From the NCBI GenBank assembly GCA_963995525.1, contig OZ023218.1, forward strand, positions 48,390,741-48,454,740: 64,000 bases of DNA, given 5' to 3'. The notes under the pieces were generated by a model. That model was not told where the DNA came from. It saw nothing but the letters and a program-made list of their open reading frames with translations, and searched no databases. Below, piece by piece: positions 11,801-23,800 of the stretch (position 1 is its first letter; the number at the start of each line of letters is the position of its first letter). A program made the translations under genes and the position numbers. The stretch is from Escarpia spicata (Eukaryota; Annelida; Polychaeta; Sabellida; Siboglinidae).

Positions 11801-14800
11801 AAAGGTAGACTCACTGTTTGACAGTTTAAAACCTACAGGCAACTGTCCAGTTTAACAGGGGTCTAGTGGCTTAATGCTGTCTGTTGACACAAGCTACTGC
11901 CAGTGACCAATTACACATTAGTCACAGTTTTCATCAACCAATAGCAGGCAGAGAATCTTAGCTCCACAGCTGGGTGTAATACACAACCAGAGCCACCACT
12001 GATTCATGGTCAAGTAGATTAGCTCAATGCACCAACTAAGACAATACACAACACTGTGAGTGACAGTGTCCAGAGTGAGGCCTAAACAGTGTCCTCATTG
12101 CTGAATAGATCAATTAAACCTGCCAAGTGGGTGACATTCTGCACAAGTGTTCATTAATCCTTAGTGATTGTTCAGAACACCAGACTGACCACATACCTAA
12201 ACAAAGCGAATGTAATAGGTGAAGAACAGGCAGTGTTCAAATAGGGGTATTGGTTGAATTGTACTTGTCTCGACGCAAAAGGCTTTATTGTGCCTTCATC
12301 GATTATAAGAAAGCATTTGATTTAGTAGACTGGTCCTCCCTGTGGTCTAAGATAATTTCATATGGTATTAATGGTATTGTGTTGAAAGTTGTATACAACA
12401 TATACAAAAATGTTAAATCATGTATAAATCAGGGCCAGGCTGTGTCAGCCTTCTTCTCATGTGATGTATAGGTATGGCAAGGAGAAAACTTGTGTCCTTT
12501 GTTATTTGCTATTTACCTGAATCATTTTGAACACTGTTAGTCACAATTATAACGGACTTGACATGGCAGCTGGTGAAATTTACAACAACCTTAGGGATGA
12601 TGATGTAGAAAATGTATGTTCTACTATATGCTGATGACACTAGAATGATTCAATCAAATAGATTTCTTGCTTGTGTATTGCGGAACTATGTCAACTGTTC
12701 TAATGGTTGACATTTGGTTGTTTCAGTAATCTGTAATTATTAGTCTGTATTGATACAATTGATTTACACAGTACCATGTCTACACAAGGCATGGCAAGCG
12801 TAAACAGAACAGTAGAATGCATTTGATATCAATAAAGTGTAGGATATTTCACTCTATAGTTGTCCAGAATATTAATTTTCTATGTTTGTCATCTACAGGT
12901 TTCTACAGACAATACATCTTTAACCAACAGACACCACAGTCACACCATTTTATAATAATTAAATGAACATCAAAATAAACACAACTTTCAATTATAGAAA
13001 ATCAATAGTTTTGAAGATAAAAAGTGTTAGGCAACTGTTCAGTCTAACAGGGGTCAAGTGTGTCTATTCTGCCTGGGCACTGTGACCAATTAAAGATTAG
13101 TCAAGGTCTCAAAGGAACAGTAGCACCAGGCTGCAGAGATTAGTCTTGGTGTTGACTTTGTGGCACAATAAACAAAATCTACTGTTGGGGGTGGTCTCAA
13201 GGGCCCTTCTCAAAACCACATCACTAGATAATGTAAAACTGTTGCACTTTGGGGACCCCTTAGGTGCCCTTAGAATGATTCAATCAAATACAGATTTCTT
13301 GTATATAGTGGCAGCTATATACATCTATGCAAAATTTGAAAAAATAGGCCAAATGTTACATTTTTACCAGTTTTGGGGTCCTTGGAGGCCCTAGGGAGCC
13401 CTTAAAATGATTCAATCAAATACAGATTTCTTGTGCATAGTGGCAGTGCCCTAAGATATGTCTATGCAAAATTTGATAAAAAGGTGCTGAACTGTTTCTG
13501 AGATACGGCAGCTAACGGCATGCGGCGGACGCAGAGTGATGGCAATGGTCCCTTGGACCTTTGGCCAAAGGACTAAAAACTATAATAAATACGCTCATAG
13601 CTGGCTGAACTTCGTCTTTCAATCAATACCAAAACACCAATTTAGAACGCACATTTACTGTGCCGAATAATACTGCGATCGATTCGCCGTTTCGTATGCG
13701 GTTGACGAATTCATATTTTGGCGCACCAAGTAAATTTGCGTTTATCGCAGAAAAAAGATAATATTTGCGCAATGTTAGCATACTGATTTTCCCTACTGCG
13801 CTGCATTAAACATATAAATCCCATTAGTATGCAAGGCATAGCTCCTATGTGTGAATTTCAATTGCACTTTACAAGTCGCCGAAGCCAGGCAAACTGGCTG
13901 AAGGCGGCTATTCGCAGAAGCCATGACTGGCAGAAGGGAAACGATTCGATTGATGTCGGCGCAAAACAAACAATGCCTCACACCACATTTACTGTTCCTA
14001 ATGACTTGACCATAGTCACACAAGTCAAGTGACAGTTATTACTGCATTAACATAGTTTACCAAAGCTCTAATTTCTTGTAATTAAATACGTTTAATGAAA
14101 TGTTGTCGACGGGCGGAATGCCAACAGGTCGACGTAGTTCAGAAAAACATGTAACGAAAATATATCGCGAAGTAAATGAAAGTAACAAAATAAAAAGTAG
14201 CGTTACCTTAGATAAAACTACTTCGTTACAATTATAAGTAGTTAATATAAATAGTACTCCGTTACTTGAAAAAACTACTCAAGTAAAGTAATGAAGTAGT
14301 TTTACTTTGTTACATGACACCCCTGGTCAATTGGAACGTTTGCCTTTTATTACTCTACTTCTCATTAACAAGCTACCACATGACTATTATATGAAGCCTT
14401 AATAAGTTAATTAAATATTATAATGCACAGTAAACATAACAATAAAATGTTATTAAAACTCATCATTATTTGGGTAGAGGTCTAAGAAAGAAGCAGGCTA
14501 ATGAATTCAGTGACTGTGGGTGACTTACTCTGGCACTGCTGCAGCCTTGTTGTGTTGCTCTGTGCTGCCGTTGTGACTGTCTTTCTTGTCATCTTCGTCA
14601 TCACTCTCTCCGTAGTCAAACTCCAGCAGTTTCTAAATTTTGAGACCAGATTTTTAACAACAGAAGCATCAATGCACGTTCATAAACTTACACATTTCTT
14701 ACTAGTGAAGTTTATGTAGAAACATGTAGAAGCACTTGACAAATGACTGATACATGACATAATTAAAACTAAATTTAAAGCGATTCCATCCAGCTGACCC

Positions 14801-17800
14801 ACTGCACAGTTTAGACCACCAATTTACATGATCATGTACCTGCAGTACAACACACTACTTCTTGTAATAGCATGAACCAACAGAAAGAATGCTAGTTCTA
14901 CCTGCAGTACAACACACTACTTCTTGTAATAGCTTGAACCAACAGAAAGAATGCTAGTTCTACCTGCAGTACAACACACTACTTCTTGTAATAGCTTGAG
15001 CCAACAGAAAGAATCCTAGTTCTACCTGCAGTACAACACACTACTTCTTGTAATAGCTTGAGCCAACAGAAAGAGTGCTAGTTCTACCTGCAGTACAACA
15101 CACTACTTCTTGTAATAGCATGAACCAACAGAAAGAATCCTAGTTCTACCTGCAGTACAACACACTACTTCTTGTAATAGCTTGAACCAACAGAAAGAAT
15201 GCTAGTTCTACCTGCAGTACAACACACTACTTCTTGTAATAGCATGAACCAACAGAAAGAATCCTAGTTCTACCTGCAGTACAACACACTACTTCTTGTA
15301 ATAGCTTGAACCAACAGAAAGAATGCTAGTTCTACCTGCAGTACAACACACTACTTCTTGTAATAGCTTGAGCCAACAGAAAGAATCCTAGTTCTACCTG
15401 CAGTACAACACACTACTTCTTGTAATAGCTTGAGCCAACAGAAAGAGTGCTAGTTCTACCTGCAGTACAACACACTACTTCTTGTAATAGCTTCAACAAA
15501 CAGAAAGAATGCTAGTTCTACCTGCAGTACAACACACTACTTCTTGTAATAGCTTGAACCAACAGAAAGAATGCTAGTTCTACCTGCAGTACAACACACT
15601 ACTTCTTGTAATAGCTTCAACAAACAGAAAGAATCCTAGTTCTACCAGCAGCACAATACATTTTATCGAACAAATGAAAATATAAACAACCCTGGATCAG
15701 TGTTCTTCAATAGCGTACACATTTTATAGCAAAGAACTGTGAGGATTTTACACTATACTGGCAGCGCTGAGGGTGCGTACAGACCTTGTCAAAGGCTGGC
15801 TCTGCAGGCTTACTGTCATCTCCAGACTTGCTCAAGAGCTGGTTGGTGAGAGCCTGGATCTGAGAGAGCAGATTGCCGTCTATGAGGGGGGTTTGTTGCG
15901 AGTGCGTCGGCTCCTGCAGCAGTTGTGACTGCTGCACCAGCTGCCGCTGCAGCATCTGTAGCTGCTGCAGCTGCTGCTGCTGTGCACTCAGACTTAGCGT
16001 TTTTGGCTGCAAACAACAAAATGTGGAAGTCATAATCCAAAGGAACATTTGTATAAATATAATAAAGCAGCTAATTATTACTCACAGTGTAGGTTGTAAA
16101 TAGTCATGAATGTAATAGATACACATTATTAATTAGTCACACACCCACACCATACCACGCAGTAGTGCCCAGGAGCCAATTACAACAGGAAATTTAACAT
16201 ACATTATAATAATAGTATAGTATACTGTTTTATAATATTGTGAACTGAATCAAGTTCAATTAAAATAATATTTACTGCCAGCTTAATCAAACATAGGAAA
16301 CAGTAAATCTGACTTCAATTTTGAGTAACTATCATAACACAGCAATTGCATTGTTAGCATAATTAAACTGATGTCAACATCTGTGCACAACTGTAGCAGA
16401 GATTCTACACCAGAACTGTGTGACAGGGGTAGCTAACACTCACCTGTTGTGACTGTTGTAACAGCTGTGTGACAGCCTTGAGGACATCATTCTGCATGGC
16501 ACTTGTGTCACCAACACCTTGTGATGTTGACGCAGGCGGCATGTGTACAATGTCACTTGGGTCTGGTGCTGCCTTGGTCTGTGGCAGTGTGGGCACAAGG
16601 CCTGTCGCTTGCTGCACGGCTTCCTGGGCTGCAAACAACAGTCTGATTTAACCGACGATCTGTATCTGAATATCAGGCCATGACAGTAGTAGAGTTGTAC
16701 CGTAAGTTTCTGTGAATAATACGCCCTCATCTATAACATGCACCACGATGTTTGCTAAATTCTGGTAGAATTCCTACATCACCATATGTAATATGCATCC
16801 CAACTTTTGGCATCAACCCATCATTTCCCCGCTCCTGTTTGCTTGAAGCGTGGGCTCAGGCTGGCCACAGTCATTTCATCAAAGTTCATTTTCATACTGC
16901 CACTGGCACATTGTACGCAGTGATATGACCTTTTGAGTGGTATGTACTCCTTCATTCCTCCACCTGGTGGATACTTATACAACTACAAGGCTAAGCTAAG
17001 ATCGCATTCAAATAATTATTTATACGGACTACGCAAAGAACTACTTTTGGGCCCAGACCTGGGGTCAATCACATTGCAATGTTGGGGGTGAACCGTATAT
17101 AAGTATTACACTTCTGTTCACCCCCTTTCCATCAACACTTATGATTACATATTTGCATGTTGAAAATGTTGTATTTTTTAAATAATAGGATGTATAATTC
17201 TTAAATGTTGTTGTTGGAAATAAATTACTTACTTACTAATCTGTTACTATTATTATTACTTTGTTTACTTCCTATTATTATTTGAAGCAATTATTATTAC
17301 ATTTTTCATCGGAACATTTTATGGTATAAATCACAGTATGCATAAATACAATAAGATCAATTGTTTGACTCAAGTTAAACAAGACAGGTGAATAAAAAAA
17401 AATCTAACTTTTTTGATACCCATGCCCAAAAAAGTATTTGAAATAACATTTCAGAATATAAATGCCTCCAGCCACGACATGGGAATGAAGATGAACAATA
17501 TACAATGGGGGATACTAAGTACTACTTTTAGCAAGATTTAGGTCATACAAAATGTGTAGTTACAGCGAATCGGACATACACTTATCGGTTAATGTTATCT
17601 GTACAAGTACAATAGATGTGATAAAAATTTATTTTTCAATACCAGTACCATAGCAGGGGTACAGATCCAAGAAGTAGGCATACAGTTTAGTACAGAATAT
17701 CGTGTTTAGATGGGTTTCGATCTCTCAACGCATCCCACACCAACGAATGTGATACAACTAACGTAAGCTTATCGTCTAGAGCTGGTTCGTACATATATAC

Positions 17801-20800
17801 GAGTCAACAGAGTGACCACAAAGTTTCAAAATGAAGTTTATTGCGACAGTGAGTTGGACCAAAACTAGGTCGTATTTACTTGGGAGGACGGAGTTTACAC
17901 AGGCAGTTGCATTTATCGCCAAGTGGCCACTGTCGATGTTTTAATACAATTTGTGGGCAACCCATGGCCCATTAACTGGTAAGAAAACGTCATCAACAAT
18001 TGGTTAGTTTCTGTGAATACCAACAATAGGGCATATTTACGTTATTATGGCGGACGAAAAACAAATCTTGATTCCAAAATATATACACCGGATCCACGCT
18101 GCAGTAAACATAGTGTCTGGGGTCAACACAAAGTCAGCAACAATATAGTTTTTAGGTTATAACTTATACCATGTGTACATATTTATTAATCAAACTGCTT
18201 TTACAGCGATTGTAGATTAGAAGACATGATTATGAAAAGCTTCATTAATTAATCGTTCGTGTGAGTGGAGTAGGCCATAGCCACTGGCTGATTCTTGATC
18301 TGAGTTGACAGAGACCGGCGACCTACTTTGTGCTGATCGGCTGAGAATATAAATTCAATCTTGGAGCATGTTGACAAATAGATTTACATCGTATTATTTT
18401 ACCGTATTAGTTTATCAAAATAACTTAGCACGTATGTTATTTTATTGACTTTCGATATGATACAAACACATTGTTGACATCCTACCCGGCCTTGGGCTTG
18501 TGTCTTGTCAAGACCGAGCAATTTTGTTGAAAGATACCTGTCGATTTACGCAAACTATTATGAAAAACCCATACATACGAGTGTTTTAATATTTTATTAA
18601 ACAATGAAATTTATGTCACACCAAAATTAAGTGTTTTGCATCCCACATTGACACATTAGCTCTTCACAAACGATGGTGATATGCTTTACTGTGCATTGCA
18701 ATGTTTGTTGTAGCCAACATGATGTCATGCGTATGCAGGCACGCGAATAATTTGCTACCAAATTAGTTAGAATTTATCAAGATTTAACCAATAAAATACA
18801 AATTTTGTTATGCAGTGCAAACTCCTAATACAACCGTTTATTATCTTATATGTAATATTCTGGAACCTTTGCATATGGTCTTTAAGCTTTGAACTGGTGT
18901 TGAAACAATGGCAGCATGAACTCTTTGTCACTAAAACTACCCAGAAATATAACAAAAAGCATGGTTTCTTTGCAGAAATATTTGTTATGATCCATAATAT
19001 TATACAGGTTGCTTTCTAATTTGAGCTACACTACAACTTTTGATGCATTATAATGTGTATATTATAATGTCTGCCTTAACTCTATATCATCAGAGTCTAA
19101 CATGGGACTGGGTAAATGAAACAAACAAATAATAACATAAATTTCTGTGTGGATGTTTCATAAAAAAATACTTATTGGAACTGACTAGAATTTACAAAAT
19201 AGAACTGACCCAATGACCGACTAAATAAGAAAATAAAGATCTATTTTGTTGATATTAAAGAAGTACCAGAGCCTGGTACCAACACATACAGAAACAACTA
19301 TTTATGTAAATGTAGGGAGCATTTACATGCATGCAGTAGGCTGACATCTAGAAGAAACTGACACGTGTCAATATCTCACATCGTCAACAGTTGAGCAGAA
19401 TGTGATAAGGAAGAGCCCTACTCACCAGTGGCAAACAGCTGTGGGTTCTGTGGGTCACTAGCAAGGTCAAGGAGAGGCTGGACAACGGCCGGCGGCACAA
19501 CATTGTTCTTCTGCCACAAGTTCAACACGCGGATGATCTTGCTCTGAAACACACACAGGGATGAGACGGGCCAAGGATGAAAAGAAGAAAATTTTAACAT
19601 CTGAAAAGTGTACAACAAACACACTTAGGAACGTGGACTTAGAAGCTGGTTAATGGCTCTGAAACACACACAACCATCATGGTATCCGTGACTACACTAC
19701 AGCTTCGTGAGTTATCACATGCAACAATGAAGACAAAGTTGTCAGTGACATACTCGTTCTTTACGTGTTTATATGCTTACCACTGACATTATTATAATGA
19801 ACGCTATTTTTTATTACTCAGGATTGCACACATTTTTTTTAGTTCATTTACTCTACATTGCTTCAGTTTACTCAGCTGTATGAATGAATACCTGGTTATA
19901 GACTGTGATGGTTATTTGTATACTAAATTTTACGAATAGTCTCCGTGCATTAATTGTACTGCGGCTGAATGCTTCCCAGAGAAGTCGAGATGGTGTTCGA
20001 TTTAGGTCTGCCAGGGAGTAAAGTGTAAAGCGCTTTGAGCAGTCCTGAGGACTATTGTGTGATATAACAACTTACCTTTACTTTTATTTATTTTATTGAT
20101 ATAGTGTATTTTTATTTAACAATGTTTTAACCCACAATAACGTTACAAACTGAAGGATAGGGAAGTATCACACTTTTTGCAGTATAGTCTTGAAGACTTA
20201 TGATTTGCCAAATATATGGATGCAAGAGCTGGACTTGACAGGAGAAACAGAGAAATGAGCAAAAGCATTAGAAATGAAGTGCTTTGGGACTATTTATTTC
20301 AGACACAGATTACAAAACAACTTAATTTTATTTTTGTTACTACATGTATTCCAGAAAATAGAAAGATTCTGGGACAAATGGGAGTTTAACTAAATTACAA
20401 AAAAGTGTGAATTAAATATATACTGATGCAATTTGTTTGTCAAAATGAGAAACAGCTTAACAACATGACTTTATAAATCAAACTCACCTTTTCTTCTGGA
20501 GGACATTTGAACAGATGTTGGAATGTTGAAACAATGTTCTTGGTAAACCTTGGAGCAAATACATCCTTATCAGACCCAAACTGGTGTCTTGACTGTCGTA
20601 CTATTGAATCCATCACATACAGGCCAGGTACCTTATACTCTGGTCGACACTGCAATGTTCAGAAGGACAAATATACAAACGGCACAGGCACAAACAACAT
20701 CCACCTGCAAATTATGTAATACAAACTACAGCAGTGTAAACATGACACTGAAAGCAATTGTCATTACACTTCCTCCTACTTATAGAAATCAGTTCAAAAT

Positions 20801-23800
20801 ACACCGACTATACTATTATAGTACACACATACATGGACAATTCAAACCTCCCCCTGACAAATTCATGAAACCAAAAGGTCTTAGAGAATACAAGGCAAGA
20901 TTTGTTACGTTCTACAAAAATGCAAGATTGAAGTTGACATGGAGACAGCGAGTGATCAGAGTCACTGTCTGTCAGACACTTGAGGCTCTCACCTTCTGAA
21001 TGAACTTCTCCACACTTTGTACGACGTGTTTGTAGAACTTGATGGCCTTCAGGGCGGTCTTTGTGACAATCGCCATCTTCGCCCGAGATACTGGTGGCTT
21101 CGATTCATACAGAGACGACAGCTACAAACACAACAAACTGTTTGTGTCATCAGAGTCATGAGCAAAAAGACTGTTAAATATTTGTTGTGCGCACCATCTG
21201 CACATGTCAGTGTGCATTTGCTGATTACATCCGTCTCAATACATCTAGCAGATCACATTATCAAAACACTGAACTTAAGCCGAGCCAGTTATCCAATCAG
21301 CTATTTGAGCTTCAGCCAATCATGACTGATGTTACATATAATGTTCGGGAAGTAGAAAATACACTTCGGCTGGCTCGTGTGAATAGTGGAACTGGTAGTT
21401 ATATTGGAGTTGTTGGAGTCGCCCTTTGATGTGGGGTGTGAGCATCACTGGGTTCTCAGTTAGTTGTGATTGGTGGAGGGATTAACACGATAAAATACAA
21501 CCGACTGAGCTAACGCCCAATCATACAATGCACAGGATATCTGCCAGAGGTAATGTAATCAATTATCATCCCTGGTTTGAATGGAAGGTGTGTGACATTG
21601 TGCGGATGCACGTTTTGTGTTTATTTTTTATGTGTATTTTAAATACTATTACAGTTTAAAAATTGTGTACATACATGTACACCGAGTTAGACAGGAGAGT
21701 AATACTGTCTAGTTCTTACATATATCTGCCAAACAACCCTCCAGGAATTGTTCTGAAACCCCATCCTCCCAGAAAATCTGTGTTGTAGGCTGCTAGGTGC
21801 AGTTGTAGTTTTTGGTAACCCTCAATGGCGGGGTACAACTGAAGGTCCCAAGGGGGTGCTGCACACTGGAGGCTTTTTGTGAGCCTGAAATAGTCTCGGA
21901 TTATGAAACTGAAATGTTCACACACTACCAAACTGATGTTTTCGAAATAATGACACTTGTGTAGAACCGTATCAACTGGTTAGGACCATCTCTAGAGTTA
22001 CCTGTATAGAATCCGGGCCCACCTCGATTTTGCCGGATGTTGTAACTACATTTTTGCATAAATTCAATACCTTATTAAATAATTTCACATAATTTCAGGT
22101 ATCTTTTAAACTGTTGCGTCCTGTAACAGTTTTGAGGCCCAATTAGCACCTTGGTTTTTTTTGGAGTTTGACCTGTCTTTGTAAGACTCCCAGAAAATCC
22201 GGGAGTCTCCTCGATTTTGTGTGCGTCTCCCGGAATACAGGCAAGTCTCCTGGATTTCCGCTGAAATCTTCAACAGCACCCCGTCTTCTGATGTCATAAG
22301 TCGCACCGAGACAGTGTAGAAGCTGAATTTATGGCTGTGCAGCGGCAAACAAATTTAAACACTTCCAATATCATGATCAGAGACAGCACGACGATAGCGC
22401 AACACGGGAAGCTTGCTGAATCGTTGATGAAAATCTCCCAGATTTCAAGAAAAAAACTTGGCAGGTCTAATGTTTATTTACTTAGGTAGTTCCTGACCAT
22501 AGGCGGTGGCCTCGGTGGTCAGATCTCCAGCTTGTCCAATAAAACTATGACTTCCTGGCAAGGTGGCTGTGTAATTGTAGAGAAATTGTTCTGTGCTCCA
22601 GTGTTTGTCTAGACGGTTTTTAAATGAGTTAGTGCTTGGTGCAGTTACAACTTGTTCTGGTAAATTGTTCCATAATTGTTATTCGGATTGAAAAGGTTTC
22701 CTTTGAATTATTAAATAGCCTAGTTAATGGAATACTTAATGTTTAGCTAATTCTTTTAGGAATGTAGAATCAATACCATCTGGTCCTACTGATTTACCTA
22801 CATTAAGATTATTGAGTTTTTTCTTTAACCATTTCCTCATCAATAATCAAATTATCCATGTTGTGTTTTAATTCCACGTTGGAATATGGGGGATATATCC
22901 ACCTGGTTCTACAGTGGAAACACTTGAGAAAAGTTTCCTAAGACCTCTGCCTTTTCTCTATCAGAGTTTGTTAGCCTGGATTTAGGGTCATTGGGATCTA
23001 TGTTAAAATCTGAAACAATATCCCTACTTTTAGTTTTGGAATTCATGTATTTCCATACTGTTTTTGGGTTTGTCTTAGCTTCCGATTTGAACTTTGTTTC
23101 AAATTCCTTTTGGATCTTCCTTGTTAATTTCTATATTGGTTGATTTCTAGCCCTACAATATTCATTATACTATTTACCTTAGGATACCTTAGGACTGTTC
23201 TGATCACAGGATCCTCTCGGTTCCTCAATGATCAGATCTTCTTCTTCGGGGTCTAGTATTAAGAGTTTGTGTTTTCCGGTTCCAATGTTTAATGTTAGTG
23301 GGGCTTCATAGTCGTATAATATCTCCTGGGTTGACCAGAATTTATCAAGGCGGTTTTTAAATGAGTTTATTGATTTTGCGTGTATTACTGAATTAGGTAA
23401 ACTGTTCCATGGTTCAACCACTCTAAGCAGGAATGCATTTTTTCTTATGTTTAGTTTTGCTCTTTGGCTGAACAATTTAAGGGAGTGTCCCCTGTTACTG
23501 GATCGTGATGCCACATCCTCCCACTTAGGAAGGTTTGGTGCAGATTTGTTGTCATATATCTTATGCATTATTTTATACACTTCAATCATATCTCCTCTTA
23601 ACCTACAATATGTTAATGTGGGTAACTTAAGTAATTTTAGTCTTTCAATATATGATAAGTCCCTCACACCAGGTAGTTCTTTTGTGGCTCTTCTCTGGAC
23701 ATTTTCTATGGCTATTTTATGTTTCGTCTTAAAAGGATACCATACTGCTATTGCACAATCTAGGTGGGATCTAACCATAGTCTTGTATAGTGGCAAGAAA

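Larger units (their letters stand above)
10651..14325. mobile_element. hAT-like DNA element, 3.7 kb, no transposase
   Basis: Terminal inverted repeats CAGGGGTG / CACCCCTG with flanking 8-bp target duplications GACAATTG (10643-10650) and GTCAATTG (14326-14333), one mismatch. Subterminal AGTAGAAGTAAAAGTA-type motifs repeat at both ends, as in hAT elements. No transposase frame is visible. The interior holds a decayed LINE RT fragment (12241-12700), two related blocks at 11830-11960 and 13020-13140, and a duplicated block at 13254-13490. Lies in the SCAF intron between exons 7 and 8. Confidence 0.82.

Noticed and set aside
15816..16040. Polyalanine protein
   Set aside because: Alternative frame of the Q-rich SCAF exon 6.
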